DNA of 64,000 nucleotides. It comes from Clavulina sp. PMI_390 (lineage: Eukaryota; Basidiomycota; Agaricomycetes; Cantharellales; Hydnaceae). Shown in pieces: positions 1 through 11,158 of the stretch. The first letter of the stretch is position 1. Every line of letters begins with the position of its first letter. Both the position numbers and the translations under genes were made by a program. The stretch covers positions 6,309 through 70,308 of the forward strand of contig WIDE01000039.1 in the NCBI GenBank assembly GCA_015039315.1, given 5' to 3'. The notes under the pieces were generated by a model. It was not told the DNA's origin. It worked only from the letters and a program-made list of their open reading frames with translations, and made no database searches.

Positions 1-647
1 GTACTATTCATCAGATAAATGCTTGGTCACCGAAAAATCAAACGCGCCGTATACCTCGAGCCCGCGACGATCAACTCGTTGTCCGTGTCAACGACCAGTA
101 TGTGAGGTGCGGTTGTGGAGTTCTGAAATTGCACCAGTTGGGGGTCCAAATCCTTTCGGGATGCCGCGATCGTTGAAGGAAGTTTGCATATCAGTAAATT
201 ATCACCGTGGGTTGGCCCAATGTAGGGCCTAATTCTGAGAGAGTCCCAACCACATATGTTAGCCGCAGATGCCAATGGTACTTGGGAGGTGCAATGAGTT
301 TGGGGCCTCAGGGTCGCCCAAGCAAGCTCATGGTCAAGCAGTAGCTTAAGACGCTCTGCAGAAGTTTGAAGGTTGAACTTTTCCTCATTATCCTCTTTCT
401 CATTTATACCGAGCCAAACGAGGTATTGGAGGGTAATAGAGGAGGAAATAAAGGCAGCCCAGAGTCGACATACCTATAGAGTATTGAGCCGAGAATGGAA
501 GAGATGTGGTATTCAGTTACATTCCGAACATTAGATCGCGTAAATCGAACTTACTGCCCGGCACCTGACGATGTCCACGAAGTCGACTTCGGACAGGATG
601 TTGGTAAGAATGTCTGTAGGCAGAGGTCGACAGCCACCCAACGCCAT
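1..647 (-). CDS. F-box family protein, partial at window edge (copy 1)
   Basis: Inferred substrate-receptor-type F-box protein. Exon 1 (647..555, 31 codons) starts with MALGGCRPLPTDILTNIL and carries the first half of an F-box, ending in CRA. Exon 2 (473..55) continues with VCRLWAAFISSS and LQYLVWLGI, the second half of the motif shared with all family members here, and ends in the family motif D-x-DNEL-xxx-SR. A donor at 54 and an acceptor ending at 4 suggest that exon 3 begins at 3 and runs off the window. Phases agree with the five-exon plan of the complete copies. The rest of the gene lies outside. Target and partner are unknown; an SCF ubiquitin-ligase role is the usual one for F-box proteins. 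Confidence 0.8.
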
Positions 648-894
648 CTTGAAGGTGGTGGCAGAGAGAGGAGGGTCTGGGTCTGGGCAGCCTTGGCCGG
701 CGCCGCGCGAGAATCAGACCGATGCCCGGTCAGACGCCCGCACTCAACACCGACGACGGGGCACATCGCCACAGCAATAAAAAAAAGCCAAAATCGGTCT
801 GATACAGTCAAATTTAGAGTTGAAATAAATTTCCATAACATTCAGAGCTCAGCAGGCAAATACAGCACTGTCAATGGACAACGCTCGTTGGCGC

Positions 895-3257
895 TCAAAA
901 TGTCAGCACATCTGCTTTCGTTGCCATTGGCGCCCCAGAAGCATCGTAATTAGTCTAAACATGCGGGTGATCTTGGGGTTAGCGTCGGTGTTGTTGGGTA
1001 GGGTGACATGCACTTGCCTGTACGACTAAAATTCTCTCGGTATCCATGTCCATTTCAAGACCATCAGCGGCCCATTTGCGATCGCGCATCTCATTGACAA
1101 CGAACGGGAGCTGGGCAGTAAGCGGCCAGTCCTTGAATGCCCATATACGCGGAGTAGCATATCGCCCAATAACGAGCGGGACCGTCTTGACGGTATGTTG
1201 TTGCGGTACAAGACGAATGATCGGGAGCTTAATATTCTTCATTGAGAGAGGAGCGCTGGAGGACCGACTTGTGGCGTTATAATTGGGCCCCAAGGTCGGT
1301 TGTTGGCCGGGCAGAGGCCCTGATGGTTCAGTATCTGGAGCGTCCCCAGGTACAACGTCAGGGGGCCACGATGACGGCGCATCCAGCCAGGAGCGCCGCA
1401 CCCTATCTGGATTGAAGTCCAACACGCTCAATCCCCAATACGAACGTGCACCATATGGTGAGATGCCGATACTCTCTTCTTCATCAGAGTCGTCATATTC
1501 TTGTCCAGTTCCATTTGATACATCGTCTCTTTGCCGCACCGTCCCTATCTTGCTCGCAACGACTATTCGCCATCCATGAGGGTACCAACAATTTCCCCAG
1601 CGCATATCGACGGAGTTGCCATGGAGTAGCGCTGCCCCTCGGGGGCCCCATTGCTCCCAAGGAATCCAGTCCAGGCCGTCCGGATACTCCTTAAGGAGCG
1701 TACTTGCCCGTGTGACAAAAACATACCCGTATGGGAAATCGCTTGGTGTCCAGAGTTCATGAGGAATGTACGTTTCAATGATGAGAGCGCATAAGCGGTC
1801 ATCATCCGCGGGCCTAAAAGGCTTCGGTATGAATAAGGGGGTTTCGATTGGTCGCACGTTCATCGATTCGGCGCGTACATGCGCCTGCCGCTGGTAATCC
1901 AGGATTTCGGTCTCTCGCTCGCCACGAGCCCAGACACTCCGGTTGGTCAGGCTCGAGCAGCAGGTGAACTCAACATGGAGGTTGTCGTTCAATGTAGGGA
2001 GAAAGAAAGTGCGAAGAAGGCGAGGTCTCGGAATGCCATCGCTGTCGATCGGAAGAGGTGAACTTCGAGCGAAAGAGTAGACTTGCACGGTGGCCGAGGT
2101 TCGTCCGCTAGAAAGTATTCTCGTAACTGGAACCATGAATTCTGTCGGGGAGAGGAGGGATAGATCTGTGTAGATATGGCCATCATGGTGCTCCAATCGT
2201 AGCCTCTTTTGTTGCTTGTCAACATCGATCTATAGTGGAGAATGCATTCTCTGCTCACAAAAATTAGTTCCCCAGTTGTCCAATTCCACACTATCACGAC
2301 AGATGCGACTGGAGGCCCTGTGCGTGGAAGTTGGTGAGCATGAAGTGGTAGATTGCTATTATGCATCTCCACTAGCACAAGGTTCCCGATGATCATTGTG
2401 CGGACTGTGTTCAGTGGTGATCCCGAAGGGAACTTGAGCAGGTCGCCAGTGTCAAGCATTGGTTGCGCGGCTAAAGGATGATCAAGCTTTGGGTCATGTA
2501 GCCATCTAAGGTGGAATATCTTGCGAGCACGAGTAGCGTCGTCCTTCCTATGAGGACCTTCACATCATCAGCACCACGTACAAGGAGAGCAATAGAGAAG
2601 CGAGAAATGAATAATCACACGCAAACGAACATATACGCACCTGGACTCACAGATGAAGAGCTCGTTATCTGCATCAAAGAAACAATCCTCAAATCGACGC
2701 CCAGATGGATCGAGCCATTCGCTCCCCCTCGCGCTACGGTCCTGTATCTCTGATACTCCAGGATAGATTGTCTCGCCTAAACTTAGCTTCTCGCCGCTCA
2801 ACACTGACCCTAGGCGATCATATGTCATTGCCATTCCCTGCCCGGAGCCTCTCGCACGCTCAATAGCATCGACTCCAGCAAATCTCATGCGGTCTTCAGG
2901 GTCCACATCGAAAGAGTCATGCATTCGGAACTTCATCGAGGTCCAGGCTGACTCTAGGGCAAGGAGCGAGGATAGCCGGTCTGCAGCCGCTCGGGGATGA
3001 AAAGAGCGATCTCCATCTACCTTACTGTGGATCCCCAGGGAGACGATGTACCGAAGAAGAGACGAATGGCTGATGATATCGTGCCACAGACGACAGACCT
3101 ACAAACCACGCAATGCAAAGCTCAAGAGTCAGTAAAGACTTATAAGAAAGAGGCAAAGACTATCGCGAACCCCTCGACATCGTGTTATCTGCTTGTACTC
3201 AAGCTCCTGCAGTATGTTGAGTAGAAGGTCCGGGGGAAATTGGTTGAGAACACCCAT
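895..3257 (-). CDS. F-box family protein (copy 2)
   Basis: Five exons: 3257..3171, 3098..2641, 2547..2259, 2205..1018, 954..895, giving about 693 residues. Residues 1-50 form an F-box (FPPDLLLNIL ... CRG|VCRLW) split by intron 1, as in every family member. The long fourth exon contains an acidic stretch (about DDSDEEES) and the family signature FNPDRVRRSW. The last intron appears to be GC-AG (CAG|GCAAGT). Skipping it gives a short final exon ending LTF-stop, matching the TF-stop ends of copies 3, 5 and 6. F-box proteins normally bind Skp1 and recruit substrates to SCF ligases; the long C-terminal domain is not a repeat type I recognise. This is the longest copy. The start was chosen because it gives phase-correct exon 1 and aligns with the paralogues. 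Confidence 0.82.
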
Positions 3258-4003
3258 CGCAGAACGATCCGTGACTCGTCGCACGCTAGGAGCTTCGTGA
3301 CGAGTCATCAATGTCACAGGCCGTCGCACGTCCTTTCCAACTGAAGAGAAGATACGTGGCATAATAGGCCGATATTCATGTAATATGGTATTTATTGTCT
3401 CGAGCTGAGCCCGTGGAGGTGAGAGTTTGAGCTGACTATTCTCGGCCAGCGAAGCAATATGTGACCAAAGTGTACAGGGCTCGGACGAGAATCAGGCAGT
3501 GGTGATACATGAATACAAGAGAAAGAGAAAGTAATGATACAGAGATCCACAAGTAAGGTGCGACAGAAACTAAAAAAAAACTGCTGGCGATAGTAATCGT
3601 AACAAATCTATACAAGTCGCTGAAGCCTTGCAAGTGCAAACGAAGCGCGAAAGACAACAACACATGTGCAGACGGGTATGCATGGGTGAAGAGGCGACAA
3701 TGAGCACGGAAAAATAGGAAGGACAGCAGTGAGACATGTGTAGATGGAGTGGAAGAAGACCCTGTGCCCAAACAAGACCAATAATAGTGTGCGATGGAGG
3801 GAGTTGAGCGGACCAAAGTGCGGAGAAGAAAGCAAGTGAAAGGAACGGCAAGGTGCCAAAATACAGGTGGGAAACAACAGAGGGTGAAGGGAAAAAGTGG
3901 CCAAACGACGAAAGGGAAGAGCGAGACACACAAATGACGAACAAAATAGTCCGACGTGCGAAAAGCAGACGACATAGCGTGCACATGACACAAGAGGCGG
4001 GGT
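3258..4003. other. intergenic / 3' UTR region
   Basis: This lies between the F-box start at 3257 and the zinc-finger stop at 4004. Long reverse-strand open frames here are low-complexity (C/F/S/L-rich) and probably 3' UTR of the zinc-finger gene. I see no separate gene. Confidence 0.5.
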
Positions 4004-5954
4004 TCAAAATGGATAATAGTACCCACTCATACCCGCTGCTCCCATACTCTCTCTCCTGCCATCTCGCATTAACCGCATCGCATTCTCGCTCTCGAAACGC
4101 ATCAGCTGCTGCGCGACGTCGGCGAAAGTATCTTCCCCACCAGAGTAGATATCGGCATAGTTGGGGACGCAAGGTGCTGCTTGATGCAGAGCGGATTGCA
4201 ATGAAGCTTGTGCGTCAAACGGGTAGGGAGGATCGACACTGTGTGAGGTCGAAGGATAAGAGGACGGCAGAAGAGTAAGGGGAAGATCGGAGGTGGTGGA
4301 GGGGTAGGTGATATGAGTCGGAGTGTTCTCGATTTTGCTGACTCCGCTATTCTCGGCCGTACGGGCTGTTGGATTGTCGTATATCGAGTCGAGCAAGGAA
4401 GGAAGGGTGCTATCCCACGACGCTGTTGAAATGGGGGAGGGGGTGCCAGACTGTGAGGGCTCAGCTTGAGCGGGGAGTTCGGGAGCAAAAGATTTGGGGG
4501 AGACATTGCCAGACGACATCGCTGGAGAAGACGAGCGAGACGAAGCGAAAGATGATGCCACGAGCGTCGCGCTCGAGTGAGTGCTCGAGCTGTCGGCCCG
4601 CGACAACGGAAGTGAAGCAGGAGCAGATGGAGAGTAATCCTTGGGGAAGAACTCGTGGTCTGGTTCGTGGTACATTCGATCCTCATCCTCATCCATGTCA
4701 ACGTCCTGTTCGCCAGCATCGTCATCGTCATAACTCTTATCCACGTCCGAGTCATCCCCACTCTCCGCATCGTCCCCCTCGCCACCCATGCTGATGAGCG
4801 AGTCGCCTTCTAACTCAATGATACTACGGAGCATAACGGTTGCGCGTGTCGCTGCAGCACGCCTGCTGGGGCGTGTAGGAGCCTCCAGGATAGACGTGCT
4901 CTCCTCCTGTACTAGCTCGTTGGCGTACATGTCGTCCTCCGATTCGTACTCGTACTGTCGGAAGAGAGACGGCCGGCGTCGACGGGGTGCGGTACGACGC
5001 AGGCTAGGAATGTTGGTCGAGGAGGAATCTTCACTAGTGTAAGAGGAGGAAGAGGTAGTCGCGAAGGCTTTATTAAGCTCGGCGATTATGGTTTTGGTCG
5101 TAGCCTTACGGCGTGTACGAGGGGTATTGTCGGTGGAGGCGGGGAGGCTGGCGCCATGCTTCACTTTCATGTGCTTGCGGAGAACATCTTTCCGTTTGAA
5201 TGCCCTGATGCGAGTAGAACGGAGGCGAGGAGGAATAGAGGGAGCGAAAGAGAGGTTCGAGAGAAGAGGGTAGGATGACGATGTCAGCTCGGGTGAAAAA
5301 AGATAATGAAGGGTGAGAAGCATACGAGGGAAGGGAAACGAACCTGGGACCTTCACTTGTGGTAGGACACTGCTCGCAAATAAACATCTTCTTGAGGTTA
5401 AGATGCTGCTCAACGACGTGTCGTGAGCGTACTGACGGGTCACGGAACGCGCTCGAGCACATTGGGCAGCCATAGGGGGTCGCACCAGAACTACGGACAG
5501 TGAGAAAGGGTGAGTTCGCGGCGCACGCCTATTAGGGGTCTACAACGACACACTGAATATTGGAATGTGTCTTGAGCGCGCTTTTTTGGGAGAACCGGGA
5601 CTCGCAGCCAGGAAATTTGCAGATGAATGGCCTGATGAGTCCAGAGATGAGAGGGGGAGGAACGTGGCGAAATGGGATTTCGTCAGTAGGAGCATGGGAG
5701 GGGTTCTTGGGAGCTTTGTGGATGGGAACCTACTTGGAGCCAGAATGAGATCGCATATGTCGCGCCATATCGCTTGGCCGACATAAAACTTTCCCGCACT
5801 CCTTACATTTCCGTAGCTTCAAGGCGCGAGTTAGACTAAGACGTTCATGGGGCAAGGGAAGGAGTAGAGTGCCAGTGAGGCAACGTACAGAAATATTCCA
5901 TTCCTCCTTTGTCATCCCAGCGGGAAGCACTTCTGTTCTTCTGACGGGTGCCAT
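4004..5954 (-). CDS. C2H2 zinc-finger protein, probable transcription factor
   Basis: Five exons: 5954..5889, 5816..5734, 5631..5554, 5490..5344, 5204..4004, about 524 residues. Four finger-like units occur in the first 170 residues: CKECGKVLCRPSDMARHMRSH; CKFPGCESRFSQKSALKTH; CPMCSSAFRDPSVRSRHVVEQH; and CEQC...RKHMKVKH, whose spacer is interrupted by intron 4. After the fingers comes a basic segment (RRKATTK, RRTAPRRRRPS), then an acidic block (GDDSDVDKSYDDDDAGEQDVDMDED), then a long Ser/Pro/Thr-rich tail. This fits a nuclear DNA-binding regulator with an acidic activation-type region; the target genes cannot be told. I chose the ATG beginning MAPVRRTEV because it gives phase-correct exons, but an in-frame ATG further upstream exists. 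Neighbours give no clue to pathway. Confidence 0.85.
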
Positions 5955-6077
5955 GGAATATAACGTGTAGGCTGGGCAATTGCTCGTTGATCGAAGCTGT
6001 CGGAAGGTCCGAGATGATGTGGACGGAATTTGAAAGTAGTAGGTGCCAAATTGTTGGAGTGGTTGGAAATGGGACAA

Positions 6078-8700
6078 GAGGCCGGCCTATGTCCACGAGC
6101 AAAAAGGGTTGTAAGAACGCTGGTAGATTGGTTTCAATGAAGTGGTGGGGGAGTACGGCCGCGCGATGGAAAACGGGAGGTGAAACGGTGAACGTTGGGA
6201 GTAGGAGATGGGTAGTTACGCTACCCCGTGCACTCTCTTTATGTCGAGAGGACCTCAGACAAGGAGAAAGATAACTATGTGGAAACTCCGCGGATCGAGG
6301 GCGGATCTATTCTCCAATATTCAGGATGCGATCTGCTGCTTCCCCCGGTCTCCAAGTTTGTGATTTAATATTCAACCTGGGGCTGGAATGGAAGAAAGGG
6401 TGCTAAATGAATAAATGCATATTGGAACGAGCCCCCAGCAGATTTATTGAACACGATCGGTTGGTTGGACGAGTCGGTTGATAGGGGGGAAGCAAATTTG
6501 GTATCAAAAAGTAGGCGTACCCTTAACTCCGCCGCGGGCCCTAAACTAGAACCAGCCATAACCGCCTTCAGCAAGGAAATTTCGCGTCTTGTCCTTCACG
6601 CTAGGGTGAGTAACAGGACGGGCGATCGCAAAAAGGCGCAGGAGTAGTGATTCGCCCCTCGCCAACCTGTCGTCTACGCCGCCCGTCTATTCGAAGGCAA
6701 CTCCTTGCATATGAAGCGGTTCTCATCCAGGGGTACACTGGCGCGCAATGCCAAATGGGGGACACAAGGCAGAGATACCACCGGTTCCGCCAACTTCCAC
6801 GGTGTCTAATTTGGCACTCAGGTTACATCCCCCCCTCTGGAGGCAAAATATTCAGCCAAGCGTAGCCCTTCGCGATGCGTAACTCACCTTGATTAGGAAG
6901 GCGCCTCGAGAGGCAGATTGACCAGAACTCGTTGAAAAAGACCATTCCCAAAAAGGACTTTTTGCTTCCGTCAAGGGTTGATGGAGTTAGTCGGAGAATC
7001 CGGTTTGTCTTAGTCTACATATTCCTTTCAAGGACATCCCTGCATAGCCCGCATGTTATTGGAGCGGTATTTGTTGAAGAATTTTCCCCGAACGAAGCGT
7101 GAACGGCTCGCGCGCTTGTGATTGGAACGATTTTTGGGGAGGATCGCTGCAAATAACTGTTATTGACAGAATGCCTGCGCCTGAAATTGTGGCTCTCAAG
7201 GCAAAGACGCGCGCATCCAATTTCGGGAATATTATGACGGCATAGTGACCGGATATGATAATCAAGGGGCTCGTATCCAAAGTTGTTGAGAGGAGTGCCT
7301 GTGTCTCACGAGCAGGCACGTGACTTTGTTTTGGCCCAATATGGGAAAAATGAATTAGGCTGGGTTCACCTCCTTGTCTCCTTGTCGTTAAACCCTCTAG
7401 GAGGGGTTTAACTGAACAAAGAAGGGCATCCACAACTAGCTATCCGCAAGTGCTGGCTAGGATCGGCTAGGATATTATATGTAAACAAATCATGAGTTCT
7501 ATCATAACACGATTACCGACGTGGAGTGAGCTCCTTGCACAAGAACGCCGGCTCAGGAGATTGGGAACCCGCTGAGTTCTGAAGAAGGCGTCCTTGTAGA
7601 GCCATCGGTACTTATATAACTGTTTGAATGCATACTGGGGGCGAATCGCTATCCGTCTTCCACGGTGGAAGCTGTGAAGGAAAGGCAGTTCAGCTGTCCA
7701 TCAACCTGAACTCCTCTTTCGGCTAGGTGGTCAGCCACAGGAGAAGCCCAGGAAAGCCTCCACCCCCCGAGAGATCGCCGACAAATCGAGGCCAGGGCAC
7801 CATGGTAAGATTGCCTCTACCTGTAGTAGACCGTCGAGTCAAAGGGAAGTTCCCTTTCCCATTGCAAAGGTTTGGAGCATAAAGCCCTCATAATCTCGCC
7901 GTGCAAACAATTCTAGTCATGAGAAAGGCAAATTTGGGGAAATGCTTACGTTAAAGGATGATACAACGATCAAACACCAGCGGCCCATGTGGCATTTGCC
8001 AATAGCTCAATGGCTCTGACCCTCAAATTCACAGCGGATGTTTCAGGAAATATTCAGGCAAATCTTCGGCATAGGATGGGTGTGCGGGAAAGTACGGGTA
8101 GTAGTCTGGTCATAGGTCAAGAATTTGGTCGCGGATCTGAGATTATTGACGGCGATGTGGAACACCAGATCCAGCGTCTAGGATGAAGTACAAGCTGAAT
8201 TGAAAACATGGCCGAGACTCTTCATAGGTCAGCATATATAGCAAGGCCTTATGATTAGTGGCCGGAGTCAGGTGAGGGTTCCTGGAGCAAGTGGCGACCG
8301 CTTGACGCTCGACTGTATAGCCTTTCTCTGTAGAGATGGTCTCAAGTAGGATCAACCATCATTCCCGAGATATATGAGATCCCGGCGCGTCATGTGTGGG
8401 GACACAATGGTGGAAGTTCGAGTGGGGCAATCTCCTCTATTCACGGTGGCAAAGGAGCACAATGATGTCCGGGCGAGATGCATTCATTAGCATAGGATAT
8501 ACAGATATATTAGATGCTACATATGAGGAGCATAGTGAGATACTGTGTGATGATGGACGAAGAGGAGCGGCTGTACCTGATTAACTACGACACGAACTTG
8601 GGGGCGAATGAGGGATATATGACGAATGCAACATCAGAAGAGATCTGTTGTGATGGTGAGATTTCACTCTCGAACACATATTAAGAAAGAAACCAGCGCA
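6078..8700. other. 2.6 kb without recognised gene
   Basis: Only short open frames occur here. The longest, a reverse 125-codon frame at 7056..7433, shows no family motif or convincing splice context. I see no tRNA, no repeat matching elsewhere in the window, and no F-box or membrane-family relic. Confidence 0.45.
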
Positions 8701-9213
8701 CTATGACTTTTGGCTCTCGGCCTCCGCCGCAAGCTGCTCAGCAGCAGCCGTTTCTTCCCTCACAACCTCCAAACCGGGAAGTCCGAGCTGAACGCCCTGA
8801 GCTTCCGTGCCAAATAGAGCACTCGAAATCTCGTCTTTCCTGTTGGATCCATAGCCCAACTCGAAACGCGTTCCGTAGTACTGCGAGTCACGCGAGTCGG
8901 TGACTTCTGCTTTGGAGTTGCTCATGCGAGTATAGAGGTCCTTCATGGAGACGCGGTAGACACCCTGGTCGGAGCCGTTGGAAACTTCGGGTGCAAACGC
9001 GTTGATGATGGCCATGTCGAGGTTCTCGGGGGTGATGAAGTGCTTGGCTTGGTGGTGCAGCGAAATCATGAGCCGCAGTTTTGCGTCGGGCAAAGTCTGC
9101 GACGGCGCCTGAGACTTTTGATTTTGGGTGCTACGAGACGCATGGAGTAAACGTCTGGTGGCAGTCCCAGTGCTGGTGGACCAAGCTCGTCGTGCCACAG
9201 CGAGTGACTGCAT
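8701..9213 (-). CDS. small protein with mitochondrial-type presequence
   Basis: A single uninterrupted frame of 170 residues. The N-terminus (MQSLAVARRAWSTSTGTA, then RRLLHASRS) is rich in Arg, Ser and Ala and lacks acidic residues for about 30 positions, which is typical of a mitochondrial matrix-targeting peptide with an RRLLHAS-like cleavage region. The rest is soluble, with a conserved-looking segment LRLMISLHHQAKHFITPEN and an acidic/Ala-rich C-terminus. I do not recognise the family, so function is left open. It is transcribed divergently from RPL3, with only 126 bases between the start codons, so a shared promoter is likely. An alternative is a mitoribosome or respiratory accessory protein, but nothing in the sequence proves this. 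Confidence 0.65.
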   Translation of the reverse strand: MQSLAVARRAWSTSTGTATRRLLHASRSTQNQKSQAPSQTLPDAKLRLMISLHHQAKHFITPENLDMAIINAFAPEVSNGSDQGVYRVSMKDLYTRMSNSKAEVTDSRDSQYYGTRFELGYGSNRKDEISSALFGTEAQGVQLGLPGLEVVREETAAAEQLAAEAESQKS

Positions 9214-9339
9214 TCTTGTGGCGTGGGTTGTTTGGTTTTTGCCAGGCGTGGGAAGTTTTCGAGGGAGGCTAGCCTAAGCGCCGTTACAGTTCTTGCCTTC
9301 ACTCGGTCCCCGTTCTTTCCTCCCCCCTCTCCCCCTAAA

Positions 9340-10929
9340 ATGAGGTATATCAATCTCGAATCGAATTTCTGGTTTTGATGCTGATGATACTGTTTCTAGT
9401 CACCGTAAGGTTTGTAACGCGTCAGATCGACTGTTTCTTGAATTTCAGCCTACTCAAAACTGCAATCGGGGATTGTGACCTATAGTACGAAGCTCCTCGC
9501 AATGGTTCGCTCGGGTTCTTGCCCAGGAAGCGTGCCGCTCGTCATCGCGGCAAGGTCAAGTCCTTCCCCAAGGTGAGTATCGCTGTTGTTGGGTCCTAAA
9601 TTGTTTGAGTGCTGAGTGTTGATTGTGTGTTCGTAGGATGACCCCAAGAAGCCCGTCCACTTGACTGCCTCCATGGGCTACAAGGCTGGTATGACCCACG
9701 TCGTTCGTGATCTTGATCGTCCCGGTTCCAGTGCGTACATCTTTCCTATTAGTTGGCACTGAGTCGTCTATGTTCGTTAAGATTGGAGCTGATGACATCG
9801 ACTTTGCGCCATAACAGAGATGCACAAGCGTGAGGTCGTCGAGGCGGTCACCATTATTGAAACTCCTCCCTTGATTGTTGTTGGTGTTGTCGGCTACGTC
9901 GAGACTCCCCGTGGCCTGCGCACCCTCACCACCGTCTGGGCCTCCCACCTTTCCGACGAGCTCAAGCGCCGCTTCTACAAGAACTGGTACCGCTCAAAGA
10001 AAAAGGCGTTCACCCGCTACGCCAAGAAGCATGCCGAGGATGGTGGCAAATCCATCTCCCGCGAGCTCGAGCGCATCCGCAAGTACTGCACTGTCGTCCG
10101 TGTCCTCGCCCACACCCAGATCCGCAAGACTGGCCTCAAGCAAAAGAAGGCGCACTTGATGGAGATCCAGGTGAACGGCGGGAGCGTGGCCGACAAGGTC
10201 TCGTACGCCCAGGGCTTGTTCGAGAAGCCCGTGGAGATCAACTCCGTCTTCGAGCAGGACGAGGTGATCGATGTCATTGCTGTGACCAAGGGTCATGGGT
10301 TCGAGGGTGTTACCCACAGGTGGGGCACCACCCGTCTGCCTCGCAAGACCCACAAGGGTCTCCGCAAGGTCGCCTGTATCGGTGCCTGGCATCCCAGCAA
10401 GGTCATGTTCTCCGTCGCTCGTGCCGGTCAAAGTACGTATTCTCGCATTTTGATCGTGCTGTTCCTGGTCAGTTTACTCATTATCTCATCTCCCATCACT
10501 ACTTTGCAGACGGTTACCATCACCGTACTGAGCTCAACAAGAAGATCTACCGCATCGGTTCCGGCGCTGACGAGAAGAACGGTACCACTGAGGCCGACCC
10601 CACCACCAAGAGCATCAACCCTGTTGGTGGCTTCCCTCACTACGGTATCGTCAAGAACGACTTTGTCATGCTCAAGGGCTCGATACCCGGCACCAAAAAG
10701 CGCATCATCACTCTCCGCAAGAGCTTGATGGTCCACACCAGCCGACGGGATCTTGAGAAGGTTCAGCTCAAGTTCATCGATACCAGCTCCAAGTTCGGTG
10801 TAAGTCTTCGCTGTTGCCGGCCCTGTGCATGCGATCAAAAAGCTAATATTTATCTTCAAATAGCATGGTGCCTTCCAAACCATCGAGGAGAAGCACCAAT
10901 TCATGGGCCTCACCAAGGCTCGTTCGTAA
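9340..10929 (+). CDS. RPL3: 60S ribosomal protein L3 (uL3)
   Basis: Component of the large cytosolic ribosomal subunit near the peptidyl-transferase centre. Seven exons: 9340..9344, 9400..9409, 9486..9572, 9637..9730, 9818..10432, 10510..10799, 10864..10929, giving 388 residues, the normal length for eukaryotic uL3. The start [16 protein letters not shown] matches the conserved N-terminus. The histidine-rich W-finger region ([20 protein letters not shown]) and the [18 protein letters not shown] and [15 protein letters not shown] segments are also present. The initiator codon and half the next codon form a 5-base coding exon, followed by a 10-base exon; without these two microexons the conserved N-terminus cannot be built. 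The start sits in a pyrimidine-rich leader typical of ribosomal-protein genes. Confidence 0.96.
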
Positions 10930-11158
10930 TTGTGTGCTGGTCGAGTTTTGTTTCCTTCTATTCCCTGTGTTGCTACGCTGTCCCATTTCCTTCTTTTCCC
11001 TTCATGTTCTACGCCGCTCCTAAAGCGCGCCATGTCGTACATATGCCTGTATGCATGCTTCACTCCACTCTTGGAAGATTGAAGAATCTTGTCTGTGTGA
11101 CTTCCGAAGCGCCGGTTCAACAGAACACTGCTTTCAGAAATTCAGAGCTCGACCCGAC

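Noticed and set aside
3436..4172. Overlapping reverse frames of 127-200 codons beside the zinc-finger gene
   Set aside because: Low-complexity composition (Cys/Phe/Ser/Leu), overlapping each other in different frames and lying in the likely 3' UTR of the zinc-finger gene.
7056..7433. Reverse 125-codon open frame
   Set aside because: No motif, no paralogue in the window and no splice context; likely chance.
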